Assembly (NCBI RefSeq): GCF_022539505.1
Contig: NC_061509.1
Coordinates: forward strand, 207,476,254-207,540,253
DNA: 64,000 bases
Reading direction: 5' to 3'
DNA from: Lolium rigidum
Taxonomy: Eukaryota; Streptophyta; Magnoliopsida; Poales; Poaceae
Position 1 is the first letter of the stretch. Each line of letters begins with the position of its first letter. The position numbers and the translations under genes are program-made. Shown here one piece after another: positions 1-8,675 of the stretch. Under the pieces are notes generated by a model that made no database searches, had not been told where the DNA came from, and worked only from the letters and a program-made list of their open reading frames with translations.

Positions 1-97
1 AATTTTTGACAGCATGGCCTTGCGATTTGGCTCAGAGAAGCAGCGCAGAGGTTGTCGTATTGGTCTGGCTCTTGGATCTAGATTAAGTGCATGCTCA
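1..97 (-). pseudogene. pol fragment of Ty3/gypsy element F, interrupted by CACTA insertion
   Basis: The minus strand is open across all 97 bases and reads as the segment just before the reverse transcriptase core of plant Ty3/gypsy polyproteins: an EHALN-like start, an Arg/Pro-rich stretch and a FSEP-like motif. It is the continuation of the pol fragment at 34844-35262; the two halves lie in the same frame on either side of the 98-34843 CACTA element when one TCA copy is ignored. The rest of pol lies outside the window to the left. The gypsy assignment rests on motif recognition without a search. Confidence 0.75.
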
Positions 98-110
98 CAC
101 TACAAGAAAA
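98..110 (+). repeat. CACTA left terminal inverted repeat
   Basis: CACTACAAGAAAA. It is preceded by the target duplication TCA at 95-97 and matches the inverse of 34831-34843 at 12 of 13 bases. Confidence 0.88.
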
Positions 111-420
111 ATTGCCATAGTCGACGAAGTTGAAGTCACGTCGTGGTTGCTGATGCACCATGGCCGATGATTTTTGCTTGCTCCGTGGTGCATGTCAAAA
201 CTTTTTTCCTCGTTTTTGAGGCCACCTAGCCCGACGAAAACGTCCAAAACGTCGCGTATGGTGGCCCGGGACGTGGTGCATCATGAATTATCGGGTGCGC
301 CGGCCGAGTCAATGCAAATCCGCACCGCCCAGGGATGTAGGGCCCAGCAGCCTCTCTAGCATTGTTTTTTTCTCGATCGCGCCATCTCGTTCAACGCTCT
401 CCGATCGAGCCGTTTACGAT
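111..420. other. CACTA left subterminal region
   Basis: GC-rich sequence with several CGACGA/ACGTCG-type hexamers (for example near 122, 232 and 249). Related short motifs recur in the right subterminal region (34680-34830). Subterminal transposase-binding motifs are known for CACTA elements; assigning that role to these is an inference. I see no credible coding sequence. Confidence 0.5.
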
Positions 421-2010
421 GCAGGATTATGGGTCCCGCATGTCATCCTCTATGAACGAAACTTCTTTCTTTTCTTGGATTTTTTTGACCCCCTGATTTC
501 TGGCTACTTCCTTTTTCTTTTGATTCCGTGCTGCCTTGGAAACGTTGAGACCGCTGCTACAAAATGGGACCCGCATGTCATCCTCTATGTGCAATCAAGT
601 TTCTTTTCTTGGAGTTTTTTTTGTACCTGATATTTGGTCACTTGCCTTTTTCTTTCGATCACGTGCCGCCTCTCAAACGGTGATACCGCTGCTGCTAAAT
701 TGGACCCACATGTCATCCTCTATGTACAATCAAGTTTCTTTTCTTGGAGTTATTTTTGGCACCTGATATTTGGTCACTTGCCTTTTTCTTTTGATCATGT
801 GCCGCCTTGGAAACGTTGAGACCGCTGCTGCAAAATGGGACCCGCATGTCATCCTCTATGTGCAATCAAGTTTCTTTTCTTGGAGTTATTTTTCGCACCT
901 GATATTTGGTCACTTCCCTTTTTCTTTCGATCATGTGCCGCCTCTGAAACGTTGAGACCGTTGTTGCTAAATGGGACCCGCATGTCATCCTCTATGTACA
1001 ATCAAGTTTCTTTTCTTGGATTATTTTTGGCTTCTAATATTTGTTTACTTGCCTTTTTCTTTCGATCTCATGCCGCCTTTGAAACGTTGGGACCGCTGCT
1101 GCAAAATGGGACTCGCATGTCATCCTCTATGTACAATAAAAGTTTCTTTTCTTGGATTATTTTTGACCCCCTAATTTCTTGCTACTTCCTTTTTCTTTTG
1201 ATCTCAAGCCGCATTTGAAACGTTGAGACCGCTGCTGCAAAATGGGACCCGCATGACATACTCTATGTACAATAAAGTTTTTTTTCTTGGATTATTTTTG
1301 GCTCCTGATATTTGGTCACTTTCTTTTTTCTTTCGATCTCATGCCGCCTTTGAAACATTGAGGAAGCTGCTGGCTCATGGGTCCCGCATGTCATCCTCTA
1401 TGAACAATAAAAGTTTCCTTTGTTGGATTTATTTTTTACCCCTAATTTCTAGCTATTTTCCTTTTTCTTTTGATCCTCTGCCCCCTTTGAAACGATGAGG
1501 ACACTGCTGGCAGGTCAGTCCCACATGTCATCCTCTATGAACAATAAAAGTTTCCTTTGATTGATTTATGTTTGACCCCTAATTAATTTCTGGATGTTTC
1601 CTTCTTTATTTTGATCCCCTGTCGCCTTGGAATCATTGAGGATGTTGCTGCCTCATGGGTCCCGCATGTCAACCTCTCAGAACGGTAAATGTTTCTTTTC
1701 TTGGATTTTGTTTACCAACTGATTTTTGGCTTATTTTTTCTTTCGATCTCCTGCCGCCTTTAAAACGTTGAGGACGCTGCTGGCTCATGGGTCCCACATG
1801 TCAGCCTCTATGAACAATAAACGTTGAGGATGCAGCTACATCATGGGTCCCGCATGTCATCCTCTCAGAACGATAAATGTTTATTTTCTTTGATTTTTTT
1901 ACCAACTGATTTTTGGTTTATTTTTTTCTTTCGATCCCCTGTCGCCATTAAAACGGTGACGACGGTGCTGGCTCATCGGTCCCCGATGTCAGCCTCCCCG
2001 TATAAGAAAC
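420..2010. repeat. Left subterminal tandem array, unit about 136 bp
   Basis: A block starting GGGACCCGCATGTCATCC recurs near 430, 565, 704, 837, 975, 1108, 1244, 1380, 1519, 1658, 1790, 1846 and 1978. Spacing is 132-139 bp apart from one short unit around 1790-1846. Units also share a T-rich stretch with TTTCTTTTCTTGGA and a GAAACGTTGAG block. Left units are more alike than right ones. Short open frames across the array come from repeat periodicity and are not genes. Confidence 0.9.
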
Positions 2011-2747
2011 ATGTGATATCTTGATTATTTTGCAGACAATAAACAGTGTATTCCCCTCTGAGCTATTGCAAACAGATAAATTAAATCTTTATTTTTACAT
2101 AAACAAATTTATATTTTGATTCTCCTTGTTTTTTTTGTTTTTGCGAAGCATAGGACTTACCTATTTTGGAGTGGGCTGAAATTGTATGTGTCAAAAGGCA
2201 TCCAACAGGATAATTCGAAGGCCCAGATGGCCAGATGCAGCCCCAATTGAAATATTTGTCACTCCCTTTTTTTGGCGGCAATAGTTTTGCCAATCCTCTT
2301 TGGAATCAGAGAAGGGCATGATACTTCAAATCAAGAAGGTTGCAATCCTCTTTCTATAAAGGTTGTACTTCTAGATAGCTAAGGTGGATTCGAATCTGCT
2401 GTGGTTTAGCAGCTCAGGTAAGCCTTTTTGCACTGATTAATGGAAGTTGTGTATAGCAAGGTCAAGACATGTGGCTCGGTGTAATGAATCTATTTGAATC
2501 ATGTTGTGGGTTCAATCTGATAGTTCTCTAACACGTCAGCCAAATACAAATTAAGTTTTTTTCTAAAACGGATTAAGATGAACACAAACATTAGTTATCA
2601 TAATAGCTGATCATACATACATACTTGCTAAGAGCAAAAGCTTGCCACAGTTTTACCACCCATACAATTAATTAGCAGTTCAGATAAGATAACCTTATAT
2701 AAATACAACTACAAATGCATTTGCTAAGGGATCATGGGACAATAGAA
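2011..2747. other. Downstream flank of the B3 gene, no gene seen
   Basis: AT-rich sequence between the tandem array and the stop codon of the minus-strand B3 gene. It should contain that gene's 3' UTR. I see no convincing open frame, repeat or element end. Confidence 0.4.
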
Positions 2748-5700
2748 TTAGACAACCGCGAACTTCATGACCAGCATGTCACAGCGGCATCGAAAGATCT
2801 TGACCTTCAAGTTTGATCCAATGCGAAGTTTGGCACCATCAATGAACTTTTTCCACCTGGAAGTAACAGCCAAGCGGCCATCTGTTGGACTGACGGAGCA
2901 CCGTCCCTCCATGGTGAGACCTTGAATCTTCATGACGAGGGATATCTTGCCCCTTCGGCCAGCATTGAGATCCTTGGAGATACTTTTAGGCAATTTCTGA
3001 TTCAAAGCAAGAGATACCACCAAAAAATTAGTCAATGGCACTAATGCACTGAACCATGTGAGACTTTGAGCAGAGAAGACATCAAGATAACAGTAGTTCT
3101 GCTATCATATACTCACGAACATAGCCTTCAGATGCGTCCTGGTCACCACACACGTGTGGCCACAGCAATGAGCTGAGACTTCGGTGATCTGGCTGGGGCA
3201 GGTGCAGGAGCCTGGGCTGGTACACGAGCTGGTGCTGATGCAAGAGACTGCTGGACAGGTGCAGTAAACGGTGCCTCTAGAGGAACCGGTGCTGATGCAG
3301 GAGGCTGTCTGGGCAGGTGCGATAACGGTGCCTCTAGAGGAACCCGATGCGATGCGAGGAGCCTGCTGGGCAGGTGTAGTATATGGGGCCTCTACAGGAA
3401 CCGATGCTGATATAGGGGCCTGCTGGGTAGATGCAGTAAACGGGGCTGGTACAGGAACCGGTGTTGATGCAGGAGAGTGGGAAGCCGGTGCCGGTGCTGG
3501 TGTGGGTGCCCTTTGTGACATCCGTTCCTGTTCCGTCAGGGGATCTGCAGCTTTGATCATGTTAAACCCAACAACCTAGAACAGAGATAATGGTATAGAA
3601 CAACTGCTTGGAATGGAGTAATCAAAGGATATGAGTATAATAAAAGTTACATATTATATATTTGGAAGTGTCTCCAACTCTGTAAGCAGTTACGTATATC
3701 TTCCCTTTTGAGTTTCTGTTCCTCAACTCGTCGCCGTTCTTCAGACCGTAGTCAAAAGCAAACTTTCTCCAATCATGTCCATTCAAATATGTGATGGACT
3801 GCGTCTTGTAGACAAACACCTCATAGTCCGTGTAGGTGTTCATCAATTTTCCATTGCCATGCATAGTGAAAGACCCTTCATGCGGACACATCTGGTTAAT
3901 CATTGGACGAAGTTCATAAGGTACAGTCTGCATGTGAAAATTGATACTAATGTAAGAAGCAGAAAGACTGAAAATAAGACTTTATTATATGCCAATTCAT
4001 GCTAAACCACTGAGAATACATACATGTAACTCTGCGAAGGAGTTATTAGAAAGGTAGATAGAGCCATAGGAGGTGTTATATGCCGGGTATGTACATGGGC
4101 CCGCCATATTCCCGCAAGCTCGGCATCGGGATGTTGAAGGAAACATGGGAGGTAATACTGGTGCGTAGCGCTGAATGTAAGTGGAAGAATTAGGTTGTGT
4201 AAAGTGCATAGTTTAGAGCAATGCAAATGTTGACAGGCGAGTGCATAACTCTATGTTACAAACTGAAGAGTGAAAATTTAGTTTATGATGAATATAAGCA
4301 TGCTAATTTGGTGTTTCCGAATTCCAAAAAAGCATTTGACAGAGCCGGTGATAATATCAGACATAAATCATGGCATGTATATGTGGTTTAAGAAAACATA
4401 CATGAACCCTTGGGGACTTGAGCTTATATACGCATCCAGAATGTGGGGCTGACAGTAACTTGGTGGCAGCCTCTGTAGATGCCTCATCAGCAGGAGTTGC
4501 AATCCTTTTGACCAATGAAGGCTTAGCAGTTTGAGTCTGCATATGAAAAATTGAAGAGCAACAGATATCAACAGTGATATTAAATCAATCTATGAGACAC
4601 TGATGCATATAGTGTTGGATGTAAGTGGAAGAATAGGGTTGTGTGTGTTTCTGAACTTTTGGTAAGCATTAGACAAAGCCGACAATAAACAGAAAAAAGT
4701 CAAATCATGTATGAGAATTAAAAAATATATACCTGCTTCCTGAAAAGGATACCACCCAGCTGGCCCGTGGCCTTGTGCTTGTAGAGGTTTTCAGAAGATG
4801 GTGGCGGCACCATCGTCTTCACAGCAGCCTCATGAGGATCATTTTTTACCCATTTGAGTAGAGGCACAGAAGTTTCATCCTGCATATGAATAGAAACATA
4901 ACTCAGCATTGATATTTAATAAATCTATGAGACAGACTGATGCATATAGTGCGGGATGTAAGTGGAAGAATAGAGTTGTGCATAGACAATAGTTCACAAC
5001 AATGCAAATGATTACAAAATAAGCCAACGGAACTCAGCAGTTTATATACTGGATGAGACAGACTGAAAAGTGAAAAATTAGTGTATGATGATTGTAAGCA
5101 AACGTGGTGTTTCTGAACTTTTGGTAAGCATTAGACAAAGCCAACAATAATTAAACAGATAATAATAAAATCATGTATGTGGATTAAGAAAATATACCAG
5201 ATTCATTAAAAGGTCACCACCCAGCTGGCCCATGGCCTCGTGCTTGTAGAGGTTTTCGTAAGATGGTGTCGGCACCATCATCTTCACAACAGCCTCATCA
5301 GCCTTATTTTGTATCCACTTGAGTAAAGACACGGCAGTTTCAGCCTCCATAAGAATGGGAACAGATCTCAGCAGTGATATTGAATGACTCTGAGACAGAC
5401 TGATGCATATAGTGTTGGATGTAAGTGGAAGAGTATGGCTCTGTATGGACAACAGTTCACAACAATGCAAGGGTGTGTTCGGTTCTGAAACGGCATGGAA
5501 TGGAATGGAATGGTTCCATTTCAGAGGAATTGAATGGTTACTTTTTTGTTCGGTTGGGAAAATTGGAGAGCAGAACAGATCGAGGTTCAACTAATCTTTT
5601 GTCTCAAAATTGTAATTAACAATTGCAAATGACATTTTAATCTCAAAGTCGTAATTAACAACGCCTAATGGTGCTCTTTTAATCTAAAAATCATAATTAA

Positions 5701-6903
5701 CATCATTTTTTGTTGGGTTAGGGTAGATGAACATTAGTGTACGATGATTGTAAGCAAACAAATTTGGTGTTTCTGAACTTTTGGCAAGCATTAGAAAAAC
5801 CCGACAATAAATAGACAAAAATCAAGGTATGTTTTGTGGATTAAGAAAATATACCATATTCATTAAAAGGTCACCACCCAGCTGGCGTGTGGCCTTGTGC
5901 TTATAGATACATTTAGAAGATGGGGGCGGCATCAACATACTGGCAGCCTCATCAGCCGCAGTTTTGATCTTCCTTTTGAGTAAAGGCCCTAAAGTTTCAG
6001 TCTACATATGAATAGCAAAAAAGCAGACCTCAGCAGTGATATTGAATTACTGTATGAGATAGACTGATGCATATAGTGGATGCTCTTAGCCTTTTGCGCC
6101 ATGAACACTAGCTATGGACAGATAAAAAAAAACTAGTTGACTCAGCTTTGTCTCGATATGCATGTACTACCTCCATCCCAAAGCTTAAGGCTTATTTCTT
6201 TTTAAGAAGTCAAACCAAGTAAAGTTTGACCAAACTTTTAGAACATTCTATCAACACATATAATATTGTGTAGATACCGTAGGAAGATATATTTCATCAT
6301 ATATTTAGTGAAATTAATTTTGTATTTTGCGTGTTAATGATTTTTGGTAAAAGCTTAGTCAAACATGCCATAGTTTGACTTTCTAAAAATAATAGAAGCC
6401 CTAAGCTTTGGGATGGAGATAGTAGTGTCTAGAGCTAAAACACATCTAGATACATCCGTATCTACAGATAGTTGAGTCAATTATTTTGGATCTGAGGGAG
6501 TATCAGATTCAGACTACATCATGGTAAGTTGGTTTAAAAAAAATTACCCCTGGGTGGTCCCTGCCCAACTTGGCAGTGGCATTTCGCTTCTTGTGCTGCA
6601 GATCGGGCCATGCTCCTGCAGTAGGTGGAGCGCTATTCTCGTTCCCCATAACCTCAGCACGGAACCTGGAGGTACCAACCTGATACAGAGAATATAGAGC
6701 ATGGTGTCACAGAGGCTTTACGCACAAACAGATGAAGAGATGTGCTACTTTAAGCATCTTCCAGCACAGGAACAGATTGAGGATGCAGACAGACACTTAA
6801 AAGGAAAAGAGTGGATAAGCAAACGGAGTACCTTCTTTGCGAGGATGGGGACGCAGCTCAGGCTCAGCCAACCGCCCACATGCGTGGTGGCCTTACGCTC
6901 CAT
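2748..6903 (-). CDS. B3-domain protein gene carried inside the CACTA element (10 exons, 622 aa predicted)
   Basis: Exons on the minus strand, in transcript order: 6903-6832, 6679-6548, 6001-5855, 5344-5198, 4879-4733, 4536-4402, 4170-4024, 3927-3694, 3575-3117, 2996-2748. Every intron has GT/AG ends and every exon is in phase 0, so the frame stays open from the ATG at 6903 to the TAA at 2750-2748. Residues about 541-622 resemble a B3 DNA-binding domain (an LPKS start, then SRWKKFI and LRIGSNLKVKIF). Residues about 320-395 resemble a second, weaker B3 domain (WRKFAFDYGLKNGDEL). Between them, about 405-520, is a Pro/Ala-rich repeat linker. Residues 69-215 are three copies of a 49-residue exon unit. 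B3 proteins are plant nuclear DNA-binding regulators, so a nuclear role is inferred. The architecture is REM-like, but I do not recognise an orthologue. A TAC/GTAAC donor at 3694/3693 was chosen because the next downstream donor breaks the frame. Confidence 0.68.
3190..3470 (-). repeat. 57-bp coding minisatellite in the B3 gene (Pro/Ala-rich linker)
   Basis: On the minus strand, blocks starting CAGCAGGCCCCT or CAGCAGGCTCCT, followed by GGTTCCT and GAGGC, repeat about every 57 bp (19 codons). The first copies read as a Pro/Ala/Val-rich repeat. Later copies carry compensating single-base indels, so the same DNA is read in another frame as Ser/Thr/Cys-rich sequence before the original phase of the exon is regained. 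No stop is introduced. Confidence 0.6.
4733..6001 (-). repeat. Tandemly duplicated exon-intron unit in the B3 gene (3 copies)
   Basis: Three 147-bp exons (6001-5855, 5344-5198, 4879-4733) are related along their length and share a LYKHKA-GQLGG core near their ends. Their introns are related as well, with a common TGATGCATATAGTG block and a GTTTCTGAACTTTTGG block. The duplicated unit is therefore exon plus intron. Because each exon is a multiple of three in phase 0, added copies do not disturb the frame. The 135-bp exon 4536-4402 may be a more distant copy. Confidence 0.75.
5471..5726. mobile_element. Small insertion (MITE-like) in a duplicated intron of the B3 gene
   Basis: Compared with the sister intron at 4880-5197, this copy contains about 255 extra bases starting GGGTGTGTTCGG, a start seen in several grass MITEs. 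It contains three short blocks ending GTAATTAAC or ATAATTAAC. I could not fix the right end or a target duplication, so the family is open. Confidence 0.4.
6111..6500. mobile_element. Stowaway-like MITE (outer, interrupted)
   Basis: The right end reads TTTTGGATCTGAGGGAG followed by TA (6501-6502). The left half around 6135-6160 (TTGACTCAGCTTTGTCTCG) is the inverse of the right half around 6455-6485. The left terminus near 6111 is degenerate. Another Stowaway element (6167-6422) is inserted in its middle. Confidence 0.55.
6167..6422. mobile_element. Stowaway MITE (inner, 256 bp)
   Basis: Terminal inverted repeats CTACCTCCATCCCAAAGCTT and its inverse ending at 6422 are flanked by TA on both sides (6165-6166, 6423-6424), the target duplication of Tc1/mariner-type Stowaway elements. 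The interior is AT-rich with no coding potential. It lies in an intron of the B3 gene model. Confidence 0.85.
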
Positions 6904-7310
6904 TGTCCCCCGAGGTCTTTCCTTTCCTGTAGAAGCTGATAAAAGATACAATGAGGATCAACAGAAACTACAAAGGTTGCAAATGTTGACAAATAAAGGA
7001 AGAACACCCCAATCCAAGCAAAGGTAGCCCCCACCCCCCACCCCCATCAATCGCTCCCAGCGCGAAGGTGACCAGAAAGACACCCCTTCGTCCAGGATAG
7101 TAAAGAGATGCTCCTAGCTAGGCAGCAAGATCTCGAGGTGAGCAAAAAGAATCGATCATGAAAAAGGAAAGAACATTACTAGTACTACCTAATCCACTTG
7201 GTCTAGATGCAGCTTGCCACTCCAAGCTGGATGCCTGGACGGTGGAGGCGAAAGGAGGGGATCGAGCTAGCGGTTTGGATCGGTCGGCACTCGATCGGGA
7301 GAGAACGGGC
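6904..7310 (-). promoter_or_regulatory. Likely 5' UTR and promoter side of the B3 gene
   Basis: On the minus strand the coding start at 6903 is preceded by an acceptor CTACAG (exon to 6926). A GC-rich candidate leader exon lies at about 7310-7189, ending in a GTAGTACT donor. Sequence right of 7310 turns AT-rich and includes a weak TTTATG box. Start-site and leader-exon assignment is an inference. Confidence 0.35.
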
Positions 7311-7623
7311 GCTACATAAAGGGGAGGGGTAACATATTTTATTACACAGTGAACTTACTGATGTGACTAGTCATTACATGTATCACTGAAACTGGGGCCC
7401 GTAGTGTGGCACCCCAAATTCACTTGAAGCTTCCCGGCGGGATGCATTGGCGCGTCAAGAAAACCCCCAAATTGTAGAGGGGAACTTAAACATTTCACAA
7501 AAATACGAAATTCAAGCACAACGCCATGCGCCAAGCACGCGGGCAATTCCTTCCTCTTCCTCCTCCCCTATCCGAAAAAACACCAAATCCCAAGCTCAAA
7601 AAAAAGAAAGAACCCCAAATCCC

Positions 7624-7788
7624 CTAGCCGCTATGCATGTCCTCGTTGACCTGCTGGAGATCGTTCCCAGACGAGGTGGACCCCCCACCCTGAGATCCCG
7701 AGTTCCGTCCATCCTCGAGGCACTGCGTGCTGTCTCGCAGCCGCGGCTTGAGGGCGCTGCAGAGGAAGTTCCACCAGAAAGTGCTCAT
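7624..7788 (-). CDS. Small ORF, 54 aa, function unknown
   Basis: An ATG at 7788 and a TAG at 7626-7624 bound a short frame that starts MSTFWWNFLCSALKP and ends DLQQVNEDMHSG. Its composition (aromatic start, Ser/Gly-rich middle, acidic end) looks more protein-like than a random frame, and it lies in a GC-richer island between AT-rich stretches. It sits between the B3 gene and the transposase-associated-domain gene on the same strand. A captured host gene fragment or a separate exon are equally possible. Confidence 0.3.
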   Translation of the reverse strand: MSTFWWNFLCSALKPRLRDSTQCLEDGRNSGSQGGGSTSSGNDLQQVNEDMHSG

Positions 7789-7962
7789 GGCAACCGTGCA
7801 AGCTCACCGGCGTGCTGTATCCCGAGAGGAACTGGTCAAAGCTTTGCTATTCGCAAAAAAAATTGCGGGCCAAGAACTGGTCAAAGCTTCGTCGATGGCT
7901 TGCCGCGAGAGGCTTGGAGTCCAGAGTCAATAAACTAGTTGATCGAGGACTTGGGCGGTTTA

Positions 7963-8086
7963 CACCGATTCATATTACTGACTCAAGTTTGTCAAGATAC
8001 GGATGTATCTAGTCTAGTTAAGAAATGCATCTACATACATCCATATCTAGACAAAATTAAGTCAATTGATATGAATCAGAGGGGAA
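7963..8086. mobile_element. Stowaway-like MITE (124 bp)
   Basis: The left arm GATTCATATTACTGACTCAA and the right arm TTGATATGAATCAGAGGGG are imperfect inverse copies. TA lies on both sides (7961-7962 and 8087-8088). The TGACTCAA.TTTGTC core matches the type of the 30608-30734 element. Confidence 0.65.
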
Positions 8087-8327
8087 TACCTGAAAGTGTT
8101 TCATGCTACCGATGAATGCACTGACAGGACTCGCTGTAGAAATAATTATGATACTACGCATACGATGAACTGATTGTGTGGGTGTTAAATCTTGCAACGC
8201 GATCATCCACTGAATTCTTAATTATAGTTCTAGCGCCAAAGGCGTACAAATCATAACATAGATAGTACATACTACAGCGCCAGAACATAAGAGTACGAAT
8301 CATAAAGTAGCTCTATATTTTGCATCA

Positions 8328-8675
8328 GGGATGGGTGGTCCTGAGACTACCCGGACGCCCCTAATGATCTCCGGGCGTGCATCCACTTCAACGCAAAGCT
8401 ATGTACTCGGTCCACGGACTCCTTCTGTAGGCTGGATAATCTCAGGTGCAGGATCTTCGTCTATGAAAGGCTCGTCATCAGTACCATCCACAGGTCCATC
8501 AGGGCTGGGTGGTCTTGAGACTACCCGGACGCCCCTGATGATCTTCGGGCGTGTATCCACTTCAACGCAAAGCTGTGTACTCCGTACACGGCATCCTTCT
8601 GTAGGATGGATAATCTCAGGTGTAGGACCTTCGTCTATGAAAGGCTCGTCATCAGTACCATCCACAAGTGCATCA
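8328..8675 (-). repeat. 174-bp tandem duplication inside the transposase-associated-domain gene
   Basis: Two adjacent 174-bp copies (8328-8501 and 8502-8675) each encode an acidic block with GTDDEPFIDE and PEII-PTEG. They differ at scattered positions. In the left (downstream) copy the codon matching CAG in the right copy is TAG, which ends the frame at 8401-8399. Confidence 0.85.

Noticed and set aside
174..1498. Series of short plus-strand frames rich in Phe/Ser/His
   Set aside because: They follow the 136-bp tandem unit and repeat with it; they are periodicity artefacts.
7447..7938. 163-codon plus-strand frame
   Set aside because: It begins in low-complexity DNA and overlaps the better minus-strand 54-aa frame. 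Its end shows a short direct repeat, and there is no supporting motif.
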